From Saksenaea vasiformis B4078 (Eukaryota; Mucoromycota; Mucoromycetes; Mucorales; Saksenaeaceae), in assembly GCA_000697055.1 (NCBI GenBank), contig JNDT01001361.1, positions 1-64,000 of the forward strand: a stretch of DNA of 64,000 nt. The letters are read 5' to 3'. The notes under the pieces are model-generated. The model saw only the letters and a program-made list of their open reading frames with translations, was not told the origin of the DNA and searched no databases. The translations under genes were made by a program, and so were the position numbers. Shown here piece after piece: positions 1 to 11,720 of the stretch (its first letter is position 1; every line of letters begins with the position of its first letter).

Positions 1-1378
1 GTTTGGCCAAAAGAACATAAGCGCGCCGACGCAGTGCAGATGTCATTGTTGTTGGTATTCTTTTACAAAGCAGTTTATTTGTTTTTGGTTTGTTATGTAG
101 GCATCTAGGGATCTATCTAAGGCTTCAACAGTTGTAGTCGAATTCCTTTGGGGCGGGGGCGACTTCGTTTCTTCTTGCGGGCTTTCTGCTTAAGATTTCT
201 CGGGTCAGCGCGGTTGTAGCGCTGTGCTGTCGTTGACGACTGGTGTAGGATGGTTGACTGTCATGATGACAATGTATTGTAACCCGGGTTGGGAGCTATG
301 TTCTTTTCTATCTACAGCAAGAAGACCAATGATCGACTTTTTATATACCGCAGGCGGTCCATTGTAACGCACTTTCTTGTCAGAAACTAATGCCCGAGAT
401 ACTTCATGATACTTGCTATAAGTAGTAAGGCATAGATCCATCCGTATACGCCGGATTTATATCTAGCATCCCTGATAGAACAAGTAGGAGCGTACTTTTT
501 CATAGATCACTCGATCTGTTGCAGGAGGCATGAGTCGACAACCAAATAGGCTGTGAACATTATCATGGACCTCAATTATCTCTGATAGTACGTTAACAAA
601 GCTTAGAACAGAATCGATTCTTGAAATTCAACAAACAATGAATATGGTATAGTGAATAAACTAACTATGGATCGTGGTTACCGTACCCATGCGTTATGCA
701 ACTCATAAACGCCTCATCATTCTTGAAAAATACAAAGAATATTGATCATGAGCTAATGGACTTCTCCACTGCATTTATTTCATTGTCCGCTCTCAGTTCC
801 ACCGATTCATTGTCTGTAGCTGTTGAAGGAGGTTTCTTTATCCTTTCTTTCACTACCACCTTTCTTCATCCGTTCGTTCATTACCACATTTCTTTCGATT
901 TTTTCACGGCATCTAATTTGCAATCAAAAGAAAGCTCTTACATACCGGTATGTTAACTATACATTGTGTTGACTGGAGACTGTACTAATAGTCTGTAAAA
1001 TCAGGACCATAGGACCCCATTTTGCTATCACTGTTCTTTATTAACTTGCTTCTGAGAAGACAAAATCACTTACCGTAAGTTAAGTATATAACTCTTCATC
1101 AAATACAACTGACAGACTGTAGATAGTTTGCCAAACTCATTGTATACACTACCTTTTGTCTTTTGTGCCAGGAAGACGTACCATCATAGAAACAGTGGGT
1201 AAGATGAGGTGGAGCTTTGACAAACAGTGAACTAATGGTCTCATTATCGAATAGAATACGACTGCTTCTACAGTTGTCGTCCAAAAAAAAAAGCAGAAGT
1301 CACTCTCACTTGTTTGCCTTACCTCGCATAACTTTATCCTTTCCTTTATCTGAAAGAGAAATAGTGAATATATAAAAC
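1..1378. other. No gene recognised upstream of the Fanzor locus
   Basis: Only short open frames without recognisable motifs, signal peptides or splice-connected coding segments are seen. I saw no terminal inverted repeats or target-site duplication pairing this side with the far side of the Fanzor gene, so the left edge of any mobile unit is unknown. Confidence 0.5.
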
Positions 1379-4300
1379 ATGGAGGTAAGTACCTGAGATA
1401 GCGGCTAATTATACATAGCCCTAATTCATATCGTAGAAGGCAAAATCGAAAAGACGAAAAAAAGCTGTTCAAGCTTTCTCCGCGTCAGCTGGGGATCCTA
1501 ACTCCTCTACTACCTTTGTTGAGACCCCGTATCCTTCGCGGCGTGCCTCTGGACAGGCAGCACCGAAACGAAGCGTCTCCAAACTGAGTCGAGCTACGTG
1601 TCAAGAGGTTGTCCGTAAAGCCTTCCCGCTTCACTTGTCTGCCAACGTTGAAAGTGCCCTCCGCGGACTCGCCAGCCAAGAAAAGAAACTTACGGAAGGT
1701 GCCTGGCAAGACATATACAGCCAGAATGTGGATGTCACACGCGTTCCAAGAGGTCTCTTTTCCAGAGCTGATGATATTGGGGGACATGAACCAGGCACTG
1801 TCAGAAAGAGCCTTGGGTCAGCCTACACAGTGCTTGCTGGCTGGAAAGCCTTCGTCCAACACGGATTTTACGCGTACAAGCAGCAGGGCTACAGTGCCTA
1901 TCCCCGCTATCAGGAAGAGCATGAGCGGCGAAAGAAGATGGGATCTAAGGTGGCTATTGAGAGAACAAGGACCTGTCCATCGAAGCTGACCCGAATCTTG
2001 CGGACACTTCCCAACGAGGCTGATGTGCGAGATTTCACTGAAAGACTCGACAATGCAGCAATAGCGGCAACGGATTATGCAGCCACACTTGCAGCTGTCA
2101 CCCGAGCGGTGATGATCGGTACAGCGGAGCAAGGGTTCCGTATTAACCTCGCCGAAGATGGTACTGTGGATATCAAGAAAGGCAACTCCGTTGGCAGGCT
2201 ACCTCGTATTGGAGATTTCTTGCCATCTGGCGCACAGAGACAGAAGGAGTATATCCGCGAAGACGGCATTATCCCAGTAGCGCCCCTCCCAAGAGCGAAC
2301 ATGGAGAAACTCTCAGGTCACGATATCACAAAGATGTTCGAGTTCCCGCATGTAGAGTATATTCATACAAAGCACCTATCGTCTAACTCGCCGAAAGAGA
2401 ACAAGACGTGGGAAGAACTTGCGGTCCTGGGAAATCAAACCACACCACTTCCTGCGGGTTACAGTTACACACTCCAACAGCAACTTGTCGCATTCTCGAC
2501 AAATCTGCGCAACATCTGGAGTGGAAATATCTTTGGACGCTGTCTCAATCGCCTCGTACTTATCTATCTGAGAGTCCATTTGGCACCAAACCGAGAAAGC
2601 AAGTATAAAGAACTGGTTGCAAGGAAAGCCAAAGAAGCCAAAGAACGAAAGGCCCCAACGACGAAGAAAAGAAGTGCTACGCGTCAGCTGTTACGACGTG
2701 AACCTCGATACATGAACAAATGGTTGAGTAAAGCCACAGACGCTACCGCACCTCAGAACAAAAGGAATGAGTGGCAACGACGAGCAGAGCTTTCTTTTCA
2801 AAGACGGGCTGCCATGTATCAGGAACACAAAAAAGGTCCGCCGCTGGACACCGATGCAGGAACTCAGAAGCTGAGAGAGATGATATCCAGAAGAACAATG
2901 CTGATGAATCGCAAGACGATACTGCTGAGCGGTTGCTGAAAAGTGGTATGGATGAAGAGTGTGTAGTGGAGGCCCTGCTTGAGATGAACGTGGAAGAAGA
3001 AGAAGGAGGAGGAGGCGAGAAGCGAGAATCGTGTGAATCCGAAAGTTCCAGTCGAAAAATCAATGCTCTGAAGACACTGACGAAAAAGCTTCTTCTGTCC
3101 AACGCACAAGTTGATGATACTTTCGAGGGAAAAGTTCGCTCAGCATGGAAAGGCAGCGAGGAACTGACATCCAAAGAGATCGGCGCTGTCACGAATATCA
3201 GCAAGTTACTACAGCATTTCATACCAGATAAAGATGCGCCACGATGTATTATGCTGCATATGCCTCTGGTGATGATCTCAAACATCGTCCAACGCGTAGC
3301 TGGATACAGTGCCTATACGCGAGAGATTTGTCCCATTGTAAGCCCGACATCAATCCATGCGCTTCCTCTGGATGCTCGCACTCTGTTTGAAATCGTGGCA
3401 TCTTCTGCACGGAAAGATGGTTATATCATTAGGGACAGACATAACCTTCCAATCACATCGACTGACTGGGCTACTCATAACAAGGAAGACACATTTGCGT
3501 CTTTCTTCGACATTCAGGAGATTCACAACATCTGCTCTTCGTACAAGTTGGAGTTTGACCACAGGATCATGTACTTGCCAAATGGAGCTGTCCACATGCA
3601 GGGGTTCCTCAAAGAAACTGTGAATCCGTCCACCTCATACTATAATGCGAGACGAAAAGCAAAAGTCGACCGCAAGAAATCTACGAAGACCAGGGACGAG
3701 ATTACCCCTGAGATGAGGGAGACGTTGAGCACAGTGGACTCTATTATCAAGGATCTCAGCAAGGATTTAAAGAACAAGACCGCAAGGCAGACGGTAATGT
3801 AAAAAAAAAAAAAACGGGTCCTGAAAAACATGAGAGAAGTAGCTACTACTGGTGCATCTACTCCCGTCCAACCCCACCAGTTTGCATCAGAACGCCAAGT
3901 TCTCTATCGGGTATTGAAGGAACTGAAGATGGTCCGTGCAAGCTGCCAGACCAAGGTTCTCAGAGCCAAGCTTCAACTAAAAGCTGCACGAGGGAATAGG
4001 TGAAAATTGATACATGTAAGTTATGGATCTATATCTGGAGCATACACTTGATCATGCTGACTCAAAAAAAAAGGGCGAAACATCCACGAAGGAAACGGAA
4101 AGCAAGACACTCCTTTGTCCGCCACCCACGATTGAAGTTCCTGGTTGTGAAGAGGCGTGTGAGAAACTTGATGTTTCGGAACTGGTGGCAGCATCAACGA
4201 GGATTGGTCGCGAGATCATCTTTGATGGTACCGACTATGGGCTTGTGACAATGGCCACGACGATCCGCTTGACAAAAGCTCAATACGACAACAAGATCCA

Positions 4301-5307
4301 ACAGTATAACCGCTTTTCACTGCTCGCAGAGACGCACAATGACGATTCAATGGAGGTGGATGACCCTATGGAGGTGGACATGACCGATGATGTCTCCATG
4401 TAGGGAGATCGATCCCTCTCTGAACGTTCTCTGGAACCGCCACCTATCAGATGTTTCCGTATCACAGCCGAGGAGATCAATCAGAAGACACTCCACCGAA
4501 AACACGCTAAGAAACTTTCAAGGAGAAAAGGCAGAACACCGCAAATACAAGAAGCCGAAAAAATTCTGGCATCGAACAGCATGGGCACGGCTGTTACAAT
4601 GACAGACGTCTTCCAACGGTATGTAGAGGCACTGAAAGTCCGATCAACTCTGCGGGACTTCTATCACAACAAGCGAAATTGCAAGGAGAGCATAACTCGT
4701 GAGTTATTCAACAAAACAGTTCAAGACTGTTTCGCATCGCAAGAGCGCAGATTTGTATCTGATCGGGCAAGAGAAGATACGAAGGCACCAAATACAGTAA
4801 TCATGTGCATTGGCAGCGCAGGCACAAGCGTAGGTTCGCGAGTCAAAGGGCATGTAAGACGGGGTGGCGAACAGTTCCGCAAGCGGCATCGACGATATCT
4901 TCTTGTGGCAATGACCAATGAGTACATGACTTCTCAAACCTGTAGCACGTGTTTCAACCTGATCGTGCATCCGAAGCAGCGTAACATGGTGAACGGGCGC
5001 TGGAAAACAGTATCCAACAACGGTTCTTCCCTCTGTATGAATCCCGAGTGCCCTTCGTATAGAACAGGATGAAATACACAGAATCGTGATGTTCAAGCTG
5101 CTGAGTGCATTGCAGTCGCTGCAGCAGCTAGACTGCTTACCGGGCGTACTCTACCATGCTTTGATCAACCCAGTCACTTTCACACTGGCCAACCTTTTCC
5201 TTTCCACCGTGATCCACCGGTAACAGGTATGTCAGGGTTTATACGACTCCAACTAAAACAACAACGTAGGTGCGACACAGGTCCCCGTTACCACGGGATT
5301 ACGATAG
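1379..5307 (+). pseudogene. Fanzor-type (eukaryotic TnpB-like) RNA-guided nuclease, probably decayed
   Basis: Best model: exons 1379-1384, 1437-2815, 2860-3793, 3881-4015, 4074-4355, 4404-5226, 5270-5307 (phases agree, about 1198 codons). The first exon is only ATG-GAG; the intron after it has a GTAAGT donor and TAG acceptor. The C-terminal third carries the RuvC-like nuclease signature: Asp in GTDYGLVTM (codon 4233-4235), an alternative Glu in TNEYMTSQTCS (4920-4922), a zinc ribbon CSTC (4941-4952) with CMNPEC (5034-5051), and a third-motif Asp in NRDVQAAE (5088-5090). The displaced Glu before the zinc ribbon is typical of Fanzors. The N-terminal two thirds are basic and helical. Two in-frame TGA codons remain (4001-4003, 5070-5072). 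The first disappears if one long intron 3794-4073 is used; the second falls between the zinc ribbon and the third Asp and has no good splice escape, so the product probably lacks a catalytic residue. Introns at 2816, 3794 and 4356 have weak signals. Family call fairly sure; exact structure uncertain. Confidence 0.72.
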
Positions 5308-5352
5308 TGGTAAGTCAAGCACAGACAGTAATATTTGAAAATGATCTTTGCG

Positions 5353-5370
5353 TCGACGCGGAATTTTTAA
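5353..5370. repeat. Short perfect palindrome upstream of NDUFS6
   Basis: GGAATT-TTT-AATTCC lies in the roughly 160 bp between the Fanzor remnant and NDUFS6. It could be a regulatory site or chance in AT-rich DNA; nothing assigns it a role. Confidence 0.3.
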
Positions 5371-5467
5371 TTCCCGAACGGCGCAAAAATTATTTTTAAG
5401 TGACGCAAAACACCCTTCAAAAATTTAGTAATAAACACTTCGCTATTTGTCTTTCCCCGGGCATAAC

Positions 5468-6027
5468 ATGTTCCGTCACACATTGAACATTGCGCGAGTG
5501 CGCACCATTGCGAGAGCTTACAGCACGACCCTTCAGCCTACCGCGAAGTCTGTTGCTCCTCAGGTCGAGCAAGCTGCCAACCGTGCCGCAACATGGTCAA
5601 AGACACAACGTCCCAAGGCTGAGGCCATGACTGGTCCTCGTTTCGAGCAGATGGATTTGAAGACTCAGGTATTCTATTTATTTTATGAGTCAGGAGACTT
5701 AAACCGCCATGTTTAGCCCAATTCCATGGCTGCCATTGACTTGATTGCCGAAGAACCTATCCGCTTTGTGAACCAGCGCATTGCTTCTTGCGATGGAGGT
5801 ATTACTATTCTTCCCTTTTGTGGTGTTTTATTTAACGCGCAGTTGATAGGAGGAGGACCATTGGGTCATCCCAAGGTCTATATCAACTTGGATAAGCCCG
5901 GTGCTCATGCTTGTGGATACTGTAAGTGTGATTTTTAGTGATTGTAATGCACGCGTCTAAACACGCTGCGAATTTCTTCTTTTTAGGCGGTGTTCGATTT
6001 CAAATGGAAGACCATCATCATCACTGA
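5468..6027 (+). CDS. NDUFS6: NADH:ubiquinone oxidoreductase 13 kDa zinc subunit (NDUFS6 homologue)
   Basis: Complex I peripheral-arm subunit that binds one zinc and is needed for late assembly in the mitochondrial matrix. Four exons: 5468-5668, 5717-5798, 5850-5921, 5987-6027; introns of 48, 51 and 65 nt. The N-terminus ([18 protein letters not shown]) is an Arg-rich mitochondrial targeting sequence. The zf-CHCC core is clear: [18 protein letters not shown] followed by ACGYCGVRF, giving the Cys-His-Cys-Cys ligands. The protein ends in a short His-rich tail. The second intron was placed by the [11 protein letters not shown] motif, which is only restored with the acceptor at 5849. A possible polyadenylation signal AATAAA lies at 6179-6184. 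The start codon at 5468 is chosen because the targeting peptide begins there. Confidence 0.95.
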
Positions 6028-6239
6028 AATATTTTCATTGATCGAGAGATAGCTGTTTTACGTGACAAAAAAGAAAAAGTTTGCCAATGAACGATGACTT
6101 ATCGCCAGTTCACTTCTTTTTAGTTCGTGTTGTTGGAAGCGTGCAAATTAAGAGAAAAGAAAGAAAAAGGAATCATTCAATAAATAGATTATGTTGATGG
6201 ATCTAAGGCAAAAAAGGGGGAAAAAGAAACTAGAATTAT

Positions 6240-8408
6240 CTAACGAAATGATTTCTGTTGAAAAGAATGCGATCGATTTAACCATGCACCGATCTTGCTT
6301 GATAGCGTGATAGAAGACGATGTGGAAGCCGATCGTTGATGATGATGATTATTATGACGATGATGAGAAGATGCCGCTGTCTCCTTGGTATTTGTTTTTT
6401 GTTTAACTGGAGGAGGTGTCCGTGGAATAGAAGAGGTTGAACAAGATTCGGTGGGTAAAGGTGGTAAAGGACGATCTCTTGCTACAGGATAAGAAATTGC
6501 CTCTTCTTTACTGCTCGTGACAGGCGTCCCAGGTTCCTCTTTCTTGGGATTATTTGAAGGTCGGCCTCGCAGAAACGCCTGAGACAGTTTTCTGAACAAC
6601 GACCGCGATGGAGCAGGCGAAGATGGTTGTTCCGGTGGTGTTGGTGGCGGTGGTGGGGGAGTTGTTGGTGGAGGTAATGGAGGACTCATGAGTTTCTCGT
6701 CTGTCAACATTGGGCCTACGGAAGGAGGCGAACTGTCGTCGGATTCATTTGGTGTTACCATTTCTGTTAGATGTTGCTGCGATGTAGAGGAACGCAACCA
6801 GCGTTGGATACGAGCGAGATAATCAGCCGATGCAATGGCTCCCGAAGGTTGCGATGCGAAACCAAGTAAACTTCCGTCAGCATTGACTTGCAAACCAGGA
6901 CGGACGGGTAAGTTTAAGGGGGTATCAGCCACCGGACGACGTAAATTGCCTTCTGCATCGTGTAGCGACGTCTGGCTACTTTTTGCGGAAGAAATGCCGC
7001 CAACGGAAAGTGCAGATTCGACAGAGGCTTTGCGTGAAAGAGTACCTGATCTGACAACGATCGAAGCCACTTCCTGCTCCAAGTACTGCTGCCGTTCTCT
7101 TGTCAGGTCATAGATAGAAAGCAATGGGTGATAGGCAGCCGGTACAGATTGGGGATCGTCGTAGGTGGTGGGATAAGGATCTGTATCGGAAGGTCTCTTT
7201 GCTTGGCCAATATAATTTGCAGCTGTATGGTAAATGGGTGATTGCACAATGACCTCCAATTTTGTACGGATTTCGTCGGGTGTACCCAGGCCAAGGCCCT
7301 GGGACATTAATTCAATTACCTGCTGGTCCAATGGCATGGTCAGGGGTTTCCGAATGGGCATAAAATTATTGATAGCTGGACATTCCACATTCATCCACGG
7401 ATGGCGTATGACATCCGCCAATCGAGCACGGTCGGTAGGATCGGCCACAAAAATTCGTGATAACATATCTTGTGCTTCCTCGGTCATATGTGCCGGATAG
7501 TTCACCTCAGCGCGCTTGATTTTCTCATGCAAACCAGGCATCGACTTGTCATCAAAGGGTACCGAGCCTGTCAACATGACGTACAATACCACACCAAAAC
7601 TCCACACGTCAATTTCGGGACCGTGGTAGGGGGTTGCTTTCAGCAATTCCGGAGCAGCAAAGTACAATGAGCCGCAGTACGTCGTGAGTTGCCGTTCAGG
7701 ACAAAAGAGGTTTGATAGACCGAAATCGATAAGCTTGACATTCCGCCCAGACTTGTCGATCAGAATGTTCTCGATCTTCAGATCTCTGTGAACAATAGAA
7801 TTGCGATGGAGATAATCGAGAGCGCTGGCGATTTGTCTTCCAAAAAACCGTGCACGTTTTTCCGATAGTCGTTGGCGCTTGACGATGTAATGCAATAGTT
7901 GACCACCATTGACGTAATCCATGAGGATGTAAAAGTACGGGCCTGCGATGACCAAATCTTTGAGGCCCACGATATTCGGATGCCTTAGGAGCATCATCAG
8001 ATGTGCTTCGCGTATCGTTCGTAGTTCCCGGTTCTCCTCACGCGCTTGGTCTTTGGCGATCTGTTTCGCCGTCTTGCCCGCAAGGTTCAGTTGTTGCAAA
8101 TTAGCTCTCGGGACAATTTTGACAGCGATCTTTTTTGGCGTTTTATTGATAATTATTTTTTATAAAGACGTGAATCGAACAAAACAATCAAAACAGAAAT
8201 TCAATATGTTTACCTTTTCTCCTGTCACATTGTGCACACCCAGCTTGACCTTTCCCATGCTTCCTTTGCCAAGGCTTTGCTGAAAAGTGTAGTGACCGAT
8301 CCCCTTGAGATTCGCTGGACGATGCGCTTCACGTTTTGGCGTCATCTGTGAAGGAACATTTGTTTTGACTGATTCATGAGTTTGGTCATTTGTAAAGGGC
8401 GTGACCAT
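6240..8408 (-). CDS. Kin1/MARK-family Ser/Thr protein kinase without KA1 domain
   Basis: Two exons on the minus strand, 8214-8408 and 6240-8129, with an 84-nt intron; 694 aa. The kinase domain starts near residue 40: glycine loop GKGSMGKV, catalytic Lys in IAVKIVPR (about 69), HRDLKIENIL (Asp about 181), DFGLSN (Asp about 200), activation segment TYCGSLYFAAPELL. This pattern fits Kin1/Kin2, polarity and exocytosis kinases at the cell cortex. The C-terminal part is low complexity: Pro-rich and Ser-rich stretches, a His-rich run and a basic end. Kin1 proteins normally end in a membrane-binding KA1 domain; none is seen before the TAG, and only about 210 bp separate it from the convergent NDUFS6 stop, so the domain is absent rather than hidden in another exon. 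A GA-repeat lies in the 5' flank (about 8478-8506). Confidence 0.9.
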
Positions 8409-8477
8409 GGTGATGAGAAAGAAAAAAGAAGAAGAAAAAAAAAAGGAGAGACAGAAAAATGTGTATAAATAAAGGAA

Positions 8478-8506
8478 AGAGAGAGAGAGAGAGAAGAGAG
8501 AGAAAG
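8478..8506. repeat. GA microsatellite in kinase 5' flank
   Basis: Interrupted (GA)n tract about 70 bp upstream of the kinase start; on the coding strand it is a CT-rich leader or promoter element of the kind common in fungal promoters. Confidence 0.7.
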
Positions 8507-8639
8507 AGGTGTGAGAGCGTGTCTGTCAATCACTCTCCAGAGTAGTCTATGTGTATATGTGTGTATATGCGTGTGTTGTGCGTATAGCGTGTGTGCCGCA
8601 CTTTTCCTTCCCTGAATTGAGCAAGTCGTCGCGTGACAA

Positions 8640-11600
8640 AGAAATTGCCGTCCTTATTTGGTTGTCATTTCGCTGTTTGAAAATTATGCAAAAACCTTAT
8701 CCGGCCATGCTCCAGTAGATCCTTTAGGTTACACTGACGCTACAGACAGTGATTATTTATCCATCTTGTTCATAAACAGTAGTCGTAATCGGTGAAAGTT
8801 ACATTCAATGCTTTTGCTGTGCAACGGCTCCCTTTGGACGCTATGCAAATCACCCCGGTCAGGGCGCGGACCCGAGGGCAAAAACAACCCGACGAATTAA
8901 CGTAGGAACTCCGATTCAAGGCATCACAACAGGACGCCCGCGATGTAACGTCTCAAGGCGTTCCGCTTCTTTTGTTGTTCCACACGCCTCTACAAACCGA
9001 TAATCTGGCTTCTGTATTGAAATTCTCTCTTTTGTTTAATTTATTAATGCTGAATAACAACAGGCTGAAGGGTGCTCTTCCAGCATTCTCCAAAGAAGAA
9101 ATGAAAAAGGAGTTTTTCTCACCGAAACCTGTTCTCTTAGGAACTTGCACGTATGTACGATTCGTCATTGGACCTTCGGTAAGCAGTGGCCGGGGAACAC
9201 TATTTCTTAATGAGGAGAAATTTAGGGGATCTTCGCTGTCAATGTGTTGGTCTCTTCTCTTCACCAAAAAAAAAAAAAAAAACTTAAGGAAATCCCAAAA
9301 AAAAGGAAAGAAAGGGTTTGATTACCAATACATATGTCACGTCAGAGAGCAAAACGATTGGTATCTATAGATGACTACCGTCGATTTTAGAGTTAAACTG
9401 CTAAAAAGAAGGTAAGCCTTTTGGCTTTTCCAATCGGCCCCAACAAAAGAGTAACTTCATCGTGGTACGATCTCGACTAAAGTTAAAACACGTGTAATCG
9501 TACAATCATCTACTAATGTTGTACATAACACTGGGACACAAGCCCGTCCAGAAATTAGAGCAAATCCCACTGAACTGTCTACTTATGCGCCAGTACTGTT
9601 TCCAATGTCTGGTACGGAGGTCCCCTATTCATTTTCTCAGGTGGTACTATTACAAATCTGATACTACCTCTTGGGAACAACCGTTTGCCGAACAAAAAAA
9701 GATGACAGTAGTTTTTTTCAAGAAACTACACAGAACCCTGAGTTTGAATAAACAACGCCCTCTTGACACTCCAGGGAAAAAAATTTGTATAAACTACCGA
9801 CGAGTCAGAAAACATGTAGAAAGTATAAATCGGTGTCGTGGAAGAAAGAAAAGAACGTGCCTTATTCCAACCTAATCAAGTCGGATAGTTCCATTGATTT
9901 TATTGTTGCGTTTCTTTATTAACAACATCCCATTCGCTGTGCGCAATCCACGAAACAAACGTCTTACTTTCAATGCTGATCCAGGCAAGATGCTTTAAAA
10001 TTCCTTTAAACAACGCGGGGAAATCGCTGACGTTAGAGAGTCCGCCTAAGGGTCCAATTCATCGCTGCAGTGAATACAGATGATCCAGGAGCCCGTCAAC
10101 AGTTATCAGCCTGCTGTTTTCTTATTCTCCATTCGTGTAAGTCCACTTGGTCTCCAAGAACCTGGTTCCATGCATATTCTTAAGTAACAATCGTATATAT
10201 TCGATGCCGCAGGTAAAAGTTGTTAATCTTTTGTTTTCTACTGCTCTGAGTTTGCATATCGGCTTATTTACAGTGTCCTTACGGAAAATGAGGTGCTCTA
10301 CGGACCGCGAAAATTTCACGGGCATAAAATTAGTCATTGGAATCCGCGTTTGACTGTAATCCATACCTGGGCGCCTCAACGGGTGCGTAGGCCCAGCCCA
10401 TTTTTCTTATGGGCTTACATTTGGTCCAATGGCGTGGCCTGCTATGCGTGCTTTGAAGCTTGCAGTTTGATTGCGCAGGTTAACCGACACCTGTAGGATA
10501 TAAAAAGAGTAAGAAGGCAAATTGAATGAACCCTTGCAAAAAGAACATACCAAAGAACCAAAGGGTGAGAAGAGGCGGTTTCAGTGTTACTTTATATGCA
10601 GAGATGGGAAGATGACTATTGCAGTTACTCAATATTGACGTAACTAGTAAACCAGTTGGCTGAGAACAGTGCTACTTTTGCAAGGACGGTGATGCGTTTT
10701 ATGGATATTTAACAACACTATTTATACAAAGCGTGTAATAATCCCCAATCACTGCAGATCTACAGAAAAATAGTGGTTGCAACGTCGTATAGGGAATCCA
10801 GCGGGATACAGCAACAGAATCTATAATCATTGCTGGCCACATCAGCTTCCTGATGCATGAATTTACCTGTACCAATCATCGTATGCTCATGAAAAGTGGA
10901 ATCAGTGGACTCGTAGTTCTATCTCCACGACGCTTATTGAGGCCCACTGGAAAATACTAAAGTGTGTTTCTTATATCGGATTCCTAGTGCAAGACTGGAT
11001 CTCCCCGTTATGTGAGATCCGATGAATGTTATACCGCCGTGAGATTTTCGCGGTGCGTATGGCACCCCGGAAAATGACAGTAATCACATGCTTAATGGTG
11101 AAAAAGAACAAATCGGTCCAAAGTTATCACATATGGCCGTGCATTATGCTTTTGGAAGGAAGCGGCCATAAGCGATTCTATTTTCGTCAAGATCCTAGGT
11201 GTGAGTTGAGATTTCGGAGAAATCGCTATCAGCCATTGTGAGTTAAACAGGGTCTCCACGAATGGAAAGCTACACATTGATTAAAAACGCCCAGAGTCCG
11301 GTACCCCGTCCCTGTAAATAATCCATTTTTTTACGCTACACCATCTTATGACAAATAGGATATACGAAAAGTTTATTGTTTATAGAAGTTAATCAAGGGC
11401 TCAAGATCGCGCGAAGAAAAAAAAAGGGAAGCGCATTTTAAACATCTCGCATTGATACAGAAAAAGAATAGCGTGCTTGCAGGTAGTAATATGTGCTGCT
11501 GTTCGCAGATACAAAAACAACTGGCAACAGCGCTTCCTTGTTTGAATGCCGAGGCTTTTGTCAGGTTCAGCACTTTTCCGCTAGATCTTGCTTTTACGGA

Positions 11601-11720
11601 TATTGTACAAAGCTTTATTTTATTTTACTTTTTCACTGTGCGCTTAATCTTAAAAATAAACGCGCATATTGCCAAAGTTTGAGTACACCAATTGATCAAC
11701 GCAAGTTGCAGCAACCATGC
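8640..11720. other. Gene-poor stretch, nothing recognised
   Basis: AT-rich sequence with only short frames on both strands, none with a convincing motif, signal peptide or splice-linked continuation. Frames near 9516-9875 and 8972-9370 have compositions like random translation (many Cys, Lys, Arg, Phe) and are not called. No tRNA cloverleaf was noticed. Confidence 0.5.
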
